Shown: positions 28,764-39,124 of the stretch, piece by piece
How the letters are laid out: each line of letters begins with the position of its first letter
How positions within the stretch are numbered: position 1 is the stretch's first letter
Assembly: GCF_011038655.2 (NCBI RefSeq)
Contig: NZ_CP064954.1
Location: 1,488,001 to 1,552,000, forward strand
Source: Corynebacterium lizhenjunii
GTDB taxonomy: Bacteria > Actinomycetota > Actinomycetes > Mycobacteriales > Mycobacteriaceae
DNA length: 64,000 nucleotides
Direction: 5' to 3'
Notes under the pieces: generated by a model
Seen by the model: only the letters and a program-made list of their open reading frames with translations
What the model was told of the DNA's origin: nothing
The model's database searches: none
Made by a program: the position numbers and the translations under genes

Positions 28764-29723
28764 CTACTGCGCTGCCTGTTTGAGCACCGCCTGCGCTTGG
28801 GCGAAGGTATCTGCGCTGGCATCTAGCCAGTCAATGCGTGGATCCCGGTTGAACCACGACCGCTGGCGGCGCACATAACGCCGTGTAGCAAACACCGTGC
28901 GCTCTTGGACCTGCGCCCAACTCAACGCGCCGCGCTCGGCTTGAAAGACCTGCGCATATCCAATCGCGCGCCCTGCGGTCGAATCCTCCACCAAGCCCTG
29001 CTGGCGCAACTGCTGGACCTCTTCGACCAAACCCTGCTCAAACATGGCATGGGTGCGCTGCTCAATGCGCGGATTCAACCACTCTGGTGTGGTGCGCAAG
29101 CCCAGAATATGGGCATTCCAGCGTGGACGAGCATTTTTTGGAGGCTGACTGGCCTGGAAGGGGCGCCCAGTCAGCTCAATGACCTCCAGGGCGCGCACCG
29201 TGCGACGCGGATCCTTATCCTCAATAATGGCCGCCGCCGCCGGATCAACGGCCGCCAATTCCGCATGCAGGGCATCTATGCCAATGTCTAGTCGCCGCTG
29301 CTCCCAGCGCGCACGCACCTGCGGGTCGGTGGGCGGAAACTGCCAATCGTCCACTAGCGCCTGCACATACAACATGGACCCGCCCACCAAAATCGGGCGC
29401 TTGCCGCGGGCAAGGATTTCTTCCACATCCGCCACGGCGTCACGCTGATAGCGCGCCACCGAAGCGGTCTGCGTCACTTCCCACACATCCAGCTGGTGGT
29501 GTGCAATACCCTCCCGCTGCTCCAGGGGCAGCTTGGCCGTGCCAATGTCCATGCCCCGGTACAGCTGCATAGAATCCACATTGACCACCTCCCCATCCCA
29601 GGCATGCGCAAGCGCCAGGCTCAAGGCAGACTTTCCCGATGCCGTCGGTCCCACAATGGCAATCGGCCGCAGGGGTTCCGGGATCACTAGTTCCGCTCCA
29701 GCGACGCCATTAGTTGCAGACAT
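28764..29723 (-). CDS. miaA: tRNA dimethylallyltransferase
   Basis: Adds an isopentenyl group to A37 of tRNAs reading UNN codons; MiaB (35.3-37.0 kb) then methylthiolates the same base. It has 319 residues. Walker A is [12 protein letters not shown] (about 22-33), followed by [15 protein letters not shown] and, later, GRAIGYAQ. The ATG at 29723 follows AAGAAGG by 6 nt; a GTG two codons earlier is possible. The start overlaps the upstream gene by 14 bp, and the stop abuts dapF by 10 bp, giving a tight three-gene unit. Confidence 0.95.
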   Translation of the reverse strand: MSATNGVAGAELVIPEPLRPIAIVGPTASGKSALSLALAHAWDGEVVNVDSMQLYRGMDIGTAKLPLEQREGIAHHQLDVWEVTQTASVARYQRDAVADVEEILARGKRPILVGGSMLYVQALVDDWQFPPTDPQVRARWEQRRLDIGIDALHAELAAVDPAAAAIIEDKDPRRTVRALEVIELTGRPFQASQPPKNARPRWNAHILGLRTTPEWLNPRIEQRTHAMFEQGLVEEVQQLRQQGLVEDSTAGRAIGYAQVFQAERGALSWAQVQERTVFATRRYVRRQRSWFNRDPRIDWLDASADTFAQAQAVLKQAAQ

Positions 29724-30345
29724 CCGCACCTTCTTTCAGAGCAGGCAGCTGCCAGCTCGCAACGTAGCGGCCCACCCCCAGCGAGCTATCCGCAGCCAGC
29801 AACTGCGTGCTCACCGGGTGCAGCCGCGCCAAGTCCTCCCACAAGTGAGGCTCTTCCACTCCAGCGGCGTGCAGACGCGCCGGATCACAGGCCGCAACAG
29901 CGGCAGGGCCTTGGCTCAACAAGTCCTGACACCAGTTGTGGGCCCACTGCCCATGTTCACGCAGCGCTAGGGGCGCCCGTTGCGTCAACCCCGCACTACC
30001 GTCAATCACCACCACAGTGGTACGCACAATGGAACCTAAGCTCCCACGAACCTGGCGGACATTGCGAAGGTGGTCCACGGAGGAATCGGCAAGCACATAG
30101 CGTGCCACCAGCTCACCAGCATGGTTACCGGCCCCAACAGTAACCGATGGTGCGCCCCACGCCCGGAAGGAGCCAGTATGGCCGGTGTGCCAGCGGCTGT
30201 CCAGGCTGCAGACAACGTCTATGGGTTCGGCATCCGCAGGGGCAATAGAAGCGCACGCGTGGCGCAGAGTGCGGGCCGCGCTATCGGCCGGAGCCAGTTC
30301 GCGCACCAGCGCCAAGCTTCCGGGAATGATGATGAGGTTTGGCAT
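29710..30345 (-). CDS. conserved hypothetical protein upstream of miaA (Rv2728c-like)
   Basis: A 211-residue soluble protein with no catalytic motif that I can assign. Its position directly before miaA-dapF matches M. tuberculosis Rv2728c, annotated as resembling the class III extradiol dioxygenase B fold. Visible conserved-looking stretches are [14 protein letters not shown] at the N-terminus and [15 protein letters not shown] near residue 110. GAAGGGA precedes the ATG. It overlaps miaA by 14 bp and is likely co-translated. The dioxygenase-like label describes the fold only; no activity is implied. Confidence 0.7.
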   Translation of the reverse strand: MPNLIIIPGSLALVRELAPADSAARTLRHACASIAPADAEPIDVVCSLDSRWHTGHTGSFRAWGAPSVTVGAGNHAGELVARYVLADSSVDHLRNVRQVRGSLGSIVRTTVVVIDGSAGLTQRAPLALREHGQWAHNWCQDLLSQGPAAVAACDPARLHAAGVEEPHLWEDLARLHPVSTQLLAADSSLGVGRYVASWQLPALKEGADVCN

Positions 30346-30522
30346 GGTCCCTTCATCCTAGGCAAAAACTTCCAGCTACCGTGAACCAAACCCTGACAAA
30401 ATGGCCCGCCGGGCGGTAAGGTTAGAGCCGTCGAATTTTGGCAGCCCATCACGCTACGCCGGATAACCCGGGCGCGCGGGAGCGGGCACGCAAGAGATGT
30501 ACTAAGGATGGAGGCCCACCCG

Positions 30523-31848
30523 ATGACCGCAACCTCACCCGCACAGATGCCCAAGCCTGGCCCTCGTCCGGGTCCTCGGCCTGGTACGGCGGCGAAGCCC
30601 AGCACTTCACAGGCTGTTTCTCAGGCGGCACAGCACCCGGAGAAGTTCGGCCGTGTGGGCGCGGACGGCACCGTCTACCGCTTCACCCCAAACGGTGAGC
30701 TGATTATCGGCCAATGGCAGGCTGGCACCCCAGAGGAGGGCTTGGCGCACTACGCACAGCGGTTCGCAGACTTAGCCACCGAGGTTGAACTGCTGGAAAC
30801 GCGCCTGCAGTCCCACCCTGAAGACGCAGAAGCTATCAACGCCTCCGCCCACACCCTCCGGGAGTCCCTGCCGGAGGCGGCAGTTATTGGCGATGTAGCG
30901 GCGCTCGATTCCCGCCTAAGTACCGTGATTGATAACTCGGCCGCAGCTGGTGAGAAGGCTGCCCAGGACAAGCAGCGCCGCCGCGCGGAGGCCATCGCAC
31001 GCAAGGAGGCCCTTGCTGCTGAGGCCGAGGAACTGGCGTCGAACTCCACTGAGTGGAAGGAAGCCGGGGACCGCATCCGGGACATCCTGGAGGAGTGGAA
31101 GCTGATCCGCGGCATCGACCGCAAGACCGACGATGGCCTGTGGAAGCGCTACTCCCGGGCCCGCGACAGCTTCAACCGCCGCCGCGGCTCCCACTTTGCG
31201 GACCTGGACCGCGCCCGGGCGGCGGCTCGCAAGAAGAAGGAAGAGCTAGTGGAGCGTGCAGAGGCCCTCAAGGATTCCACGGACTGGAATGAGACGGCCC
31301 GCGCCTTCCGTGACTTGATGGGCGAGTGGAAAGCCGCCGGTCGCGCCCCGCGGGAGATAGACGATAAGCTATGGGCCGCCTTCCGGGGCGCGCAAGACTA
31401 CTTCTTCAACAACCGCAACGCTGTCAACGTTGAGCGCGATAAGGAATTTGCCGCCAACGCTGCCGCCAAAGACGCGCTACTAGACGAATATGGCCCGCAG
31501 ATTGACCCAGAGTCTTCCCTGCCGCGCGCCAAAGCCAAGTTGCTGGAGCTACAGGAAAAGTGGGAAGAAATTGGGTTTGTCCCCCGCAACCAAGTCCGCG
31601 AGTACGAAGACAAGATTGCTGCCTTGGAGCGCCGTGTGAGCGATGCTGAGGAAGCCCAGTGGCGCCGCAGTGACCCGGAGGCGCAAGCCCGCGTAGCCCA
31701 GTTCCAGGCGAAGGCAGATGGATTCCACGCCCAGGCTGAAGAGGCCGCTGCTGCTGGCAAGGATGCGAAGGCGGAGCTGTTGCGCCAGCAGGCCGCCCAG
31801 TGGCAGGAGTGGGCAGACGCCGCGCAGGGTGCGGTTGATAACGCTTAA
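30523..31848 (+). CDS. DUF349 domain-containing protein
   Basis: A 441-residue highly charged, mostly alpha-helical protein with repeated DUF349 units, seen as WKEAGDRIRDILEEWK, WNETARAFRDLMGEWKAAG and LQEKWEEIGFVPR. These proteins are widespread in actinobacteria and of unknown function. The N-terminus is Pro-rich (QMPKPGPRPGPRPG). The ATG at 30523 is preferred (GGAGG 9 nt upstream) over one five codons earlier. The GNAT gene starts at the base after its stop codon. The M. tuberculosis counterpart also lies near miaB. Confidence 0.85.
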   Translation: MTATSPAQMPKPGPRPGPRPGTAAKPSTSQAVSQAAQHPEKFGRVGADGTVYRFTPNGELIIGQWQAGTPEEGLAHYAQRFADLATEVELLETRLQSHPEDAEAINASAHTLRESLPEAAVIGDVAALDSRLSTVIDNSAAAGEKAAQDKQRRRAEAIARKEALAAEAEELASNSTEWKEAGDRIRDILEEWKLIRGIDRKTDDGLWKRYSRARDSFNRRRGSHFADLDRARAAARKKKEELVERAEALKDSTDWNETARAFRDLMGEWKAAGRAPREIDDKLWAAFRGAQDYFFNNRNAVNVERDKEFAANAAAKDALLDEYGPQIDPESSLPRAKAKLLELQEKWEEIGFVPRNQVREYEDKIAALERRVSDAEEAQWRRSDPEAQARVAQFQAKADGFHAQAEEAAAAGKDAKAELLRQQAAQWQEWADAAQGAVDNA

Positions 31849-33087
31849 GTGCCTGTGAGTTCTGCCCCGTTCTACCTGGCGCGGGTGGCCACTCCTCCTG
31901 CAGGGTTGCGTACCGCTGAGGTTATGCCCGGTGATGCCGTGCTGGCTTTTACGCTGTGCGCTAACGTGGCGGCCCAGGACGCCACGGGGGATCCGGCCTC
32001 TTCGGTTTCTGCTGCCCACGTGCTCACCCGGCTCAAGGGCTCCCCTGAGTCACGGGCGTTGCTCTTTGCGGTTTCTGCAGCGTCCTTTGGACCTCAGCTT
32101 GCCGATGCCGCCGGCTACCCCCTCCTGCCCTCCTACTACCTTACTGCCGAGGATTCCGGCGCCGTAGCGCCCCCTGATTATTGCGGGTTTATTCATCTGA
32201 CTGTGCCGCTACTGGAAGAGCGTGATGCCATCGAGGTCGAATGCGTCTTAGGCTTGGGCTACCAACCATTGCCGGGACAATCCTTTACGCCCGACGAGCA
32301 GGCGGTGGCGGAGTGGATGGTTGATACCGCCCTTGACTTGGCGCGCAAGCTCGGCCGTCAGAGGGTGCAGGTGGGGCTGCTGCATGCACCGGGCGTCGAG
32401 CTAAATGCCGATCCCTTTGCGCAGCTTTACCGTAGTCGCGGCTTTCAGCTTAAGCACCGCGAAGAGCACATGGTTATGCCCATGCCTACTCCGCCGCCAG
32501 CTGCGCTGCTCAGTCCGCGCTATCGCGTGGAGGTCTGGCGGGACTATGCCGGTTTGGTGGGGCGAGATTCGGATTCCCCATTGCTTGATCAGGTCCTCTG
32601 CCTGCTCGAAGTCGCCAGCGCGGATGCGGATAATGGTCAGCTGACCGTGGAGATTCCCCGGTGGACTCGCGAACGCTTGGACCGCGCCCGCCGGCAACTT
32701 GCCGACCGCCGCGCGCATACTATTCTGGCCGCCATCATTGACCACCACCCTAAAAGTACCCCAGGTGGCAGCGAGCGCGTTGCCTCCCTGGCCGAGCTGT
32801 CCTTCCAGGCCGATGGTGATCCGGAAGTCGCGGAGTGGACCTTGACCGTCACAGCTCGTGACTATCGCCGCAGGGGTCTGGCGTGGGCCGCCCAGCTGGC
32901 AGCGCTCAACCAGGCCGCCGATTTTCAGGCGCGACTGCGCCGAATCTACACCACGCTCTCCCCCGCCGATACCGCCATGACGACCCTAGCCCAGCGTCTG
33001 GGTGCCCACACCCTATGCACCGCAACCGCGTGGGAGACAACTTTGCCACCAGCCCCCGAAGACACCGAGCTTACCCAGCACCTCTAG
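31849..33087 (+). CDS. GNAT-like acetyltransferase family protein
   Basis: A 412-residue protein that looks like two GNAT domains in tandem. The C-terminal half has the acetyl-CoA loop pattern RDYRRRGLAWAAQLAALNQA (about 340-359) and a late YTTLSPADTAMTTLAQRLGA. The N-terminal half is more divergent. The substrate is unknown. The GTG at 31849 directly follows the DUF349 stop codon, so the two are coupled. Whether the N-terminal half still binds acetyl-CoA cannot be judged from sequence. Confidence 0.7.
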   Translation: MPVSSAPFYLARVATPPAGLRTAEVMPGDAVLAFTLCANVAAQDATGDPASSVSAAHVLTRLKGSPESRALLFAVSAASFGPQLADAAGYPLLPSYYLTAEDSGAVAPPDYCGFIHLTVPLLEERDAIEVECVLGLGYQPLPGQSFTPDEQAVAEWMVDTALDLARKLGRQRVQVGLLHAPGVELNADPFAQLYRSRGFQLKHREEHMVMPMPTPPPAALLSPRYRVEVWRDYAGLVGRDSDSPLLDQVLCLLEVASADADNGQLTVEIPRWTRERLDRARRQLADRRAHTILAAIIDHHPKSTPGGSERVASLAELSFQADGDPEVAEWTLTVTARDYRRRGLAWAAQLAALNQAADFQARLRRIYTTLSPADTAMTTLAQRLGAHTLCTATAWETTLPPAPEDTELTQHL

Positions 33088-33217
33088 CCCCTCCTGCGCG
33101 CCTTGTTTGTTGAGGTCGCGCCGTTGGGGCTGTGTGCTTTCCGATGCCGCCAGCTTCCCACCTTCAGCATTCCTGTCATCTGGCAAGAGGTCGCTTATCT
33201 TCCGGTTGGTCAGCTGG

Positions 33218-34364
33218 CTAGCGGTTAGCTTTCCGGTGGTGGTGTTGCCTGGCGGTGGGCTTCCGGTGGTGGTGGGCTTGCGGTGGGGAGTTGGTGGGTG
33301 TGGCTGATGGTGGTGCGGGCACCGGCCGGGTTTGTATCGGTGGGCCGCCACCGGGTGCTTGCCACCCAACCCCGGTACCCATGCGTACCATCCGGCCTCG
33401 GGTTATTGGGATGCCGTCTGGTGGGTGGTCTTCGTTGGCACCGTTATGGTGCGGACACAGTGGGGTGAGGTTTGACATGTTGGTCTGGCCACCCTGGTTC
33501 CAGGGGTGGATGTGGTGGATTTGGCACTTATCAAACGGCAAGTGACAGCCTATCCAGGAGCATTCTGCTCCTTCGGCGAGTAGCAATAGGCGTTGCTTAG
33601 AGTTAGCGCTACGCGAATAACGGTACAAATCCAGAGGGCCATGCTCACGCGATAGCGCTGCGATAAACCCATAGTCCAGACACAACCGTTCCAGGAGGTC
33701 TTTACCGGTGAGGATGGCGCCGTTGGAGGCACGGACGCGAATATCGGCATCGGTGGGATACCGGCCGGGGTTGTGCATCCGGTCGACGAACTCACAAATC
33801 TGATCCAGGTAGATGGGGATGATTGGGATGTAGCGTTGTTTGCCAGCACCCCCGCCCCTAAAGGCTGCAAGAAGCTTTCTACTTGGTCTTGAGGGTCAAC
33901 CACAGCGTGGACATCCATAATGTCGACAGATTTGTGCCCGTGGCTTTGAGCGTGGCTAGCCCATTAGCGTGATGGGTGAGGCTTACGCCTTCTTTAACTT
34001 CACGCGGCTTGGCTAGTTTCTTTAGCTGCTCGCGGGCAACGGCCTCGATTTGTGCGGCAGGCGTCTTGCAGAGTTTGACGCGTAGTTTCCATTTGGCGAG
34101 TTTGTCGGCAACTCGCTTGGTTTTGGACTCGATGAAGTCTAAGGCTTCAGCAGAATGTCCTTGGCTGCGGGCAGCGGTTAGGGCTTTGTATTGCAGGCCA
34201 GTGTAGGTGGTGGGTCCGTAGTAGGTGTTGTACAGCGTGACGTACTTGCGTGCGACAAACGGGCACAGCCCGTTTGCCGTGAGGTCTTCGACGCTGTGGC
34301 CGGCGAAACCAGCTAGTGCGTCGATGACGGGGCCTTGGCCCGCAAGTAGTGTCTCGAAGTTCAT
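33218..34364 (-). pseudogene. HNH endonuclease (13E12/DUF222-type), broken by two frameshifts
   Basis: Three consecutive frames together make one HNH protein. The N-terminal part runs from the ATG at 34364 to about 33920. The middle (DVHAVVDPQDQVESFLQP) continues in a second frame. The C-terminal part (GKQRYIPIIPIYLDQICEFV, then RMHNPGRYPTD) continues in a third frame to 33218 and holds the HNH core CQIHHIHPWNQGG near 33470 with a CPHHN follow-up. Breaks lie near 33900 and 33850. Such genes are multicopy and often decaying in corynebacteria. The low-complexity His/Pro tail matches GT-rich repeats on the plus strand. Confidence 0.8.
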
Positions 34365-34706
34365 GCCACCGAGAATAAACACTCTCGCGGGATGTTCGCA
34401 AGGGTTATCGGAAAATTGTCCGCTCGAGTGTGCAATGAGGGTAAACTTTGGGAGGATTTACCGATGGTAATGGGGCACCCACACGGGGGGTGACGCAACC
34501 CAGATTGGGGTAGGCCGATCGCGGCGCACATGCGGGTTGGTGGTCGGGGTGTCGGCGCCCGGGTCGCGGATGCGGGTCACGCGTAGGCGGCAGCCGGTAG
34601 CGAGGGCAGTCGGGGTGTCGGCGGCAGGAGGTGGGACGCGCCTGCTACGAGCGCCAAGCGGTGGGACGAGGCGGGTCGGGGCAGCGAGGCGGAGGGACTC
34701 GGAAGG
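34365..34706. other. intergenic region between the HNH pseudogene and a membrane protein gene
   Basis: No gene is supported in these 342 bases. The half near the pseudogene start is more AT-rich and probably held its promoter. The rest is very GC-rich (GGGTCGG, GGCGGCAG-type runs) without a clear hairpin or repeat array. Confidence 0.5.
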
Positions 34707-35321
34707 CTAGGAGTCAGCGTTGCGGGCACGCTGGTGGCGATGGGCGGCTTGGGCACGGCGGTCATCGGCAAGCTGCGGGGCGGCCTCAGCATGGCGGGCA
34801 GCCTCCTGGACTTGACCAACCAGGTCCAGCTCGCGGGCCAGCTCACGCACGCGGCGCTCGGCGGCCTGCTGTTCCGGGGACTTGCGCATAATAAGGAGGG
34901 CGTAGGCCACCATGGCGCAGGCATTTGCCAACACAGTGACCAAGAAGCCGAGGCCAGCGCCGCCCGTGCGGGAGGAAGCCCAAAAGGCCCACAGCGCCAA
35001 GAAGAAGCCCAACGTCACGCACATCCATGCGATTTGGGCCAGGACAGTACGGCGAGTAAGCAGCACACTCACTGTCGCCACCGCACCAATGGCAGAAAAA
35101 AGGTAGAAGACGTACTCCATGAGCGTCATCTGCGAGAAAGAACCCAGCATGGCCCATCCGCGCACACCGGCGCTGACCACCAGCGGCAGACTCAGAGCGA
35201 AACCAACAACGGAGAGAATCAGGGGCAAGCCCTGGGCGCCCAGGGTAACGCTGCGGGCAGCCTTCTTTTCAGCAATGCGGGCCTGGGCAAGGCTATCGGC
35301 GGTGGAATCGTGGGTAGTCAT
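34707..35321 (-). CDS. conserved membrane protein downstream of miaB
   Basis: A 204-residue protein with four membrane segments (for example LPLILSVVGFALSLPLVVSA near 32-51 and VLAQIAWMCVTLGFFLALWAF) and a charged Ala/Arg-rich C-terminal tail likely in the cytosol. Function not recognised; M. tuberculosis has a membrane protein at the matching place after miaB (Rv2732c). The ATG follows the miaB stop after 3 nt, so it is co-transcribed with miaB. Confidence 0.8.
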   Translation of the reverse strand: MTTHDSTADSLAQARIAEKKAARSVTLGAQGLPLILSVVGFALSLPLVVSAGVRGWAMLGSFSQMTLMEYVFYLFSAIGAVATVSVLLTRRTVLAQIAWMCVTLGFFLALWAFWASSRTGGAGLGFLVTVLANACAMVAYALLIMRKSPEQQAAERRVRELARELDLVGQVQEAARHAEAAPQLADDRRAQAAHRHQRARNADS

Positions 35322-35324
35322 GAC

Positions 35325-37010
35325 CTAGCACCCACAAGCATTGTTGGCGGCCGCCGGCGACGGGGCGGGTTTACCCATGGACGGAAGTCCCAGACCCACA
35401 CCAATAGGAGCGGTGGTGGGAGTTTGTCCCAGGGCAGACATGTCCCCCGCTTTGGTCTTGCGGTGCGAGCTCAAGCCGCTGTCGGCAACCAGGAAGAAAG
35501 AGCCAGCATCAGTGACGGTAGCGGTGACCACATCGCCAGGGCGGATGGCGGTAGACAGGTCATCACCGGCGGCATCGGCAGGCTTAAAATGCACCAAACG
35601 GCCATCGCGGGCCCGGCCGGTCAAGCGGTGAGTCTCCCCATTTTTGCGCCCACCACCAGCCTGGACCAACAGCTCCACCTGCGTACCCACCAGCTTGGCG
35701 TTTTCTTCCGCAGCAATGCGGTCCTGCAAAGCCACCAGGCGCTCGAAGCGCTCCTGGACCACATGCTTGGGCACCTGCAGTTCCATCTCCGCTGCCGGAG
35801 TACCCGGGCGAGGAGAGTACTGGAAGGTATAAGCAGCACTAAACCGCGCCCGCTCGACCACATCCAAAGTGGCCTGAAAGTCCTCTTCGGTTTCACCAGG
35901 AAAGCCCACAATAATATCCGTGGTAATCGCGGCATGCGGAAGCTTTTCGCGAACCTCATCGACAATAGCGAGGAACTTCTTCGAACGATAAGAACGGCGC
36001 ATTTCTTTGAGAATCCGGTCCGAACCGGACTGCAGCGGCATATGCAGCTGGGGGCACACCGCAGGAGTCTGCGCCATGGCGTCGATCACATCAGAGGTAA
36101 ACTCCGCCGGGTGTGGGGAAGTAAAGCGCAAGCGCTCCAAGCCCTCGATTGCGCCGACTTCGCGCAGCAGCTTGGAAAACGCAAACTTATCGCGCGGCAA
36201 GTCAGGATCCGCGAAGTTTACGCCATAAGCGTTAACATTTTGCCCCAGCAGAGTCACCTCCGTAACACCCTGATCCACAAGTGCCTGGACCTCCGCCAGA
36301 ATATCGCCCGGGCGGCGATCCTCTTCCTTTCCACGCAAAGAAGGGACAATACAAAACGTGCAGGTGTTATTGCACCCCACGGAGATAGACACCCAACCCG
36401 CATAAGCGGACTCTCGCTTCGCAGGCAATACCGAAGGGAAGGCCTCCAGGGAATCCACAATTTCAATCTGGGCTTCGTCATTGTGACGAGCACGCTCCAG
36501 CAGCGTGGGCAGCGCCGCCATGTTGTGGGTACCAAAGACAGCGTCTACCCACGGCGCGTTGTCCAGCACCGTGTCCTTGTCCTTTTGGGCCAGACAACCA
36601 CCCACGGCAATTTGCATGCCCGGGTGATTCTCCTTGATCTTCTTCAGCGAACCCAACGTGCCATAGAGGCGTTTGTCAGCATTTTCGCGCACTGCACAAG
36701 TGTTGAACACCACCAGATCCGGCTCTTGATCCTCCCTGGCGGCTACATATCCGGCGTCTTCAAGCAAGCCAGAAATCCGCTCAGAGTCGTGGACATTCAT
36801 CTGACAGCCAAAGGTGCGCACCTCATAAGTGCGGGTATGGGTGGCACCGGCAGACTGGAAAGCCTGGGGGGAGGCGGCATCGGCAGGTTGGGAAACCTGG
36901 GCTGATTGGGTGGGCCGGGTAGCTTGAGCGGACTGGGACGACTGGGCGGACTGGGAGTCCAGGGATTCCTGGGCGGACGAAGGGCTATTGACAAGATTCT
37001 GCGCGCTCAC
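35325..37010 (-). CDS. miaB: tRNA-2-methylthio-N6-dimethylallyladenosine synthase
   Basis: A radical-SAM methylthiotransferase that adds the 2-methylthio group to isopentenylated A37. It has 561 residues. Cluster ligands are visible: [28 protein letters not shown] and GGCLAQKD for the auxiliary [4Fe-4S] cluster; [12 protein letters not shown] for the SAM cluster; then a C-terminal TRAM domain. The first 60 or so residues are a Ser/Gln/Ala-rich extension absent from most homologues. I start it at the GTG at 37010: TACAAT (37019-37024) lies 8 nt upstream, fitting a leaderless mRNA. The frame stays open further upstream but would cross the promoter. Confidence 0.93.
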   Translation of the reverse strand: MSAQNLVNSPSSAQESLDSQSAQSSQSAQATRPTQSAQVSQPADAASPQAFQSAGATHTRTYEVRTFGCQMNVHDSERISGLLEDAGYVAAREDQEPDLVVFNTCAVRENADKRLYGTLGSLKKIKENHPGMQIAVGGCLAQKDKDTVLDNAPWVDAVFGTHNMAALPTLLERARHNDEAQIEIVDSLEAFPSVLPAKRESAYAGWVSISVGCNNTCTFCIVPSLRGKEEDRRPGDILAEVQALVDQGVTEVTLLGQNVNAYGVNFADPDLPRDKFAFSKLLREVGAIEGLERLRFTSPHPAEFTSDVIDAMAQTPAVCPQLHMPLQSGSDRILKEMRRSYRSKKFLAIVDEVREKLPHAAITTDIIVGFPGETEEDFQATLDVVERARFSAAYTFQYSPRPGTPAAEMELQVPKHVVQERFERLVALQDRIAAEENAKLVGTQVELLVQAGGGRKNGETHRLTGRARDGRLVHFKPADAAGDDLSTAIRPGDVVTATVTDAGSFFLVADSGLSSHRKTKAGDMSALGQTPTTAPIGVGLGLPSMGKPAPSPAAANNACGC

Positions 37011-37131
37011 AGGCGAACATTGTATTCCCCTCCCGGGGCAGGACCTAACCGAACGCTTCCACGTCACAGCCCCCTCCACAGGGGTACCCGCAACGCCGTC
37101 TACCACGACAAATAGAACCGTTATCAATCCG

Positions 37132-37146
37132 TTATCTATAGGATAA
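37132..37146. promoter_or_regulatory. palindrome upstream of gluA, candidate operator
   Basis: TTATCTATAGGATAA is a perfect inverted repeat (5-bp arms, 5-bp centre) about 70 bp before gluA. gluABCD is controlled by the nitrogen regulator AmtR in C. glutamicum, whose box is CTAT-N6-ATAG-like; this site resembles it only partly, so the regulator is uncertain. Confidence 0.35.
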
Positions 37147-37214
37147 GGCATTTTGACTGACAGCACTCTAAGATTCCCCTATGCCCCAAGACACATATGG
37201 AAGGATGTGGTGAG

Positions 37215-37958
37215 GTGACCGATACCCCCATGATTCACATTGCCGGGGTACAGAAGTACTTTGACGGCTACCACGCCCTGCGCGATATCAACCTTGACAT
37301 CGCGCGCGGCGAGGTCGTGGTAGTCCTCGGCCCTTCTGGATCCGGTAAATCCACGCTGTGCCGCACCATCAACAGATTAGAAACCATCGAGGAAGGCACC
37401 ATCGCCATCAACGGCACTCCCCTGCCCGAAGAAGGCAAAGAATTGGCAGCACTGCGCTCCGACGTGGGCATGGTGTTCCAACAGTTCAACCTGTTCCCGC
37501 ATCTAACGATCAAAGACAACGTCACCCTCGGACCCAAGAAGGTGCGCAAGATGCCCAGCGCCGAAGCCGACGCCTTGGCGCTGCAGTTGCTGGAGCGCGT
37601 TGGCATAGCCAACCAAGCCGACAAGTACCCGGCGCAGCTCTCGGGCGGCCAGCAACAGCGCGTGGCTATTGCGCGAGCCCTCGCCATGAAGCCCAAGGTG
37701 ATGCTCTTCGACGAACCCACCTCCGCGTTGGACCCCGAGATGGTCAATGAAGTCCTCGACGTCATGACCGACCTTGCCCAAGAGGGCATGACCATGGTGG
37801 TGGTCACCCATGAGATGGGCTTTGCCCGCAAAGCCGCAGACCGCATCTTGTTCATGGCCGATGGCCAGGTGGTCGAAGACACCGACCCGGAGTCCTTCTT
37901 TGACAATCCGCAGTCCGAACGGGCCAAGGACTTCCTGGCTAAAATCCTGGTCCACTAG
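37215..37958 (+). CDS. gluA: glutamate ABC transporter, ATP-binding protein
   Basis: The ATPase of the GluABCD importer. It has 247 residues. Walker A is [18 protein letters not shown] (about 38-55), the Q-loop [11 protein letters not shown], signature [16 protein letters not shown], Walker [14 protein letters not shown] and the switch His in VVTHEMGFA. The GTG at 37215 has AAGGA about 9 nt upstream. An ATG at 37230 matches the C. glutamicum start, so either may be used. The 3' end runs into a 14-bp tandem repeat. First gene of gluABCD. Confidence 0.94.
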   Translation: MTDTPMIHIAGVQKYFDGYHALRDINLDIARGEVVVVLGPSGSGKSTLCRTINRLETIEEGTIAINGTPLPEEGKELAALRSDVGMVFQQFNLFPHLTIKDNVTLGPKKVRKMPSAEADALALQLLERVGIANQADKYPAQLSGGQQQRVAIARALAMKPKVMLFDEPTSALDPEMVNEVLDVMTDLAQEGMTMVVVTHEMGFARKAADRILFMADGQVVEDTDPESFFDNPQSERAKDFLAKILVH

Positions 37959-38003
37959 GAATAGTCCACTGTCAGTAATCCACTATCAGTAGTCCACGTG
38001 GAC
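37951..38003. repeat. tandem repeat, 14 bp x about 4, at the end of gluA
   Basis: TCCACTAGGAATAG, TCCACTGTCAGTAA, TCCACTATCAGTAG and a partial TCCACGTGGAC, beginning at 37951. The first unit contains the gluA stop codon (CAC TAG), so the array appears to have grown out of the gene's own 3' end. Confidence 0.8.
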
Positions 38004-38085
38004 GATTCCGCCAAGACCACTCAACCGAGGCCGGACCCGGTCAATCTATCCCCCCACTCGTACTTTTTCTTCAAGGAGAAACCCC

Positions 38086-38961
38086 ATGTCTACCTTTACC
38101 CGCTTTGCTCTTCCCGCCGCTGTTGCCCTGTCGGCTACCCTGCTCACCGCCTGCGGTGACTCCTCTGATTCTGCTGCCGGCGATGGACTGCTGGCCCACA
38201 TCGAGGCAGGCCAGGTCACCTTGGGCACCAAGTTTGACCAGCCCGGTCTCGGTCTGCGCGAGGGCGACGGCTCCATGAGCGGCCTGGATGTGGACATCGC
38301 CACCTACGTGGTCAACCACATCGCTGATGCCAACGGCTGGGAGAAGCCGGAAATTGAATGGCGCGAGACTCCGTCCGCGCAGCGCGAAACCCTCATCGAA
38401 AACGGTGAAGTAGACCTCATCGCCGCCACCTACTCCATCAATGCTTCCCGCGCGGAGTCCGTCAACTTCGGCGGCCCCTACCTGCTCACCCACCAGGCCC
38501 TGCTGGTGCAAAACGCCAACAACGACATCAGGGGTTTGGAAGGCCTGGACGGTAAGATTCTGTGCTCGGTCACCGGTTCTACCCCAGCGCAGAAGGTCAA
38601 GGAGGCCCTTCCCACCGTGCAGCTGCAGGAATACGACACCTATTCGTCCTGCGTTGAGGCCTTGAGCCAGGGCAATGTCGATGCCCTGACTACCGATGCC
38701 ACCATCCTCAACGGCTACGCCGCACAAAACAAGGGCAAGTTCAAGGTCGTTGAGCTGGAGAAGGACGGCAAGCCGTTTACTGATGAGTACTACGGCGTAG
38801 GCGTAAAGAAGGACGACGCCGCAGCTACCGACGCCATCAATGCTGCCCTGAAGGAGCTGCACTCTTCGGGTGAGTTCGACAAGCTGGTCTCTGCCAACCT
38901 TGGCGCCGGCGAGGCAATCGACCCGGGCACCCCGGGTGATCTGTCCTTCCTGAACTCCTAG
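38086..38961 (+). CDS. gluB: glutamate-binding lipoprotein
   Basis: The substrate-binding subunit of the glutamate importer, lipid-anchored outside the membrane. It has 291 residues. The signal peptide ends in a lipobox, LLTAC, with Cys23 as the anchor. The mature part is a family-3 solute-binding protein (KFDQPGLGLREGDGSMSGLD-type N-lobe start, then AATYSINASRAESVNF). AAGGAG lies 7 nt before the ATG. A stable hairpin follows before gluC, as is common when the binding protein is made in excess. Confidence 0.94.
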   Translation: MSTFTRFALPAAVALSATLLTACGDSSDSAAGDGLLAHIEAGQVTLGTKFDQPGLGLREGDGSMSGLDVDIATYVVNHIADANGWEKPEIEWRETPSAQRETLIENGEVDLIAATYSINASRAESVNFGGPYLLTHQALLVQNANNDIRGLEGLDGKILCSVTGSTPAQKVKEALPTVQLQEYDTYSSCVEALSQGNVDALTTDATILNGYAAQNKGKFKVVELEKDGKPFTDEYYGVGVKKDDAAATDAINAALKELHSSGEFDKLVSANLGAGEAIDPGTPGDLSFLNS

Positions 38962-39045
38962 ATCCGGGCACTTCCGGGAAAGTCCGGCACCATCCGGACA
39001 GCCAGGCTGGCCCGGATAGCCTGAGTACTTCGCAACGCCGGTCTA

Positions 39046-39085
39046 GGGAGGCGCACCGCCACCGTCATTACGGCGGGCGCCTCCC
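39046..39085 (+). terminator. intergenic hairpin between gluB and gluC
   Basis: GGGAGGCGC (39046-39054) pairs with GCGCCTCCC (39077-39085), with an inner CCGCC/GGCGG stem, followed by TT. It lies inside the operon in a 163-bp gap. It probably acts as a partial terminator or an mRNA 3'-end stabiliser giving more GluB than GluC and GluD. Confidence 0.65.
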
Positions 39086-39124
39086 TTCAGCGTGCGCACC
39101 ATCCCCATACTCCAAGGAGAATCC

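Noticed and set aside
30070..30384. Plus-strand frames antisense to the Rv2728c-like gene
   Set aside because: They lie inside a conserved gene with its own ribosome site and have no start signal.
34734..36905. A 723-codon open frame antisense to miaB and the membrane protein gene
   Set aside because: It covers two well-supported genes on the other strand, has no ribosome site, and its protein is rich in Arg, His and Gln as expected for the reverse of GC-rich coding DNA.
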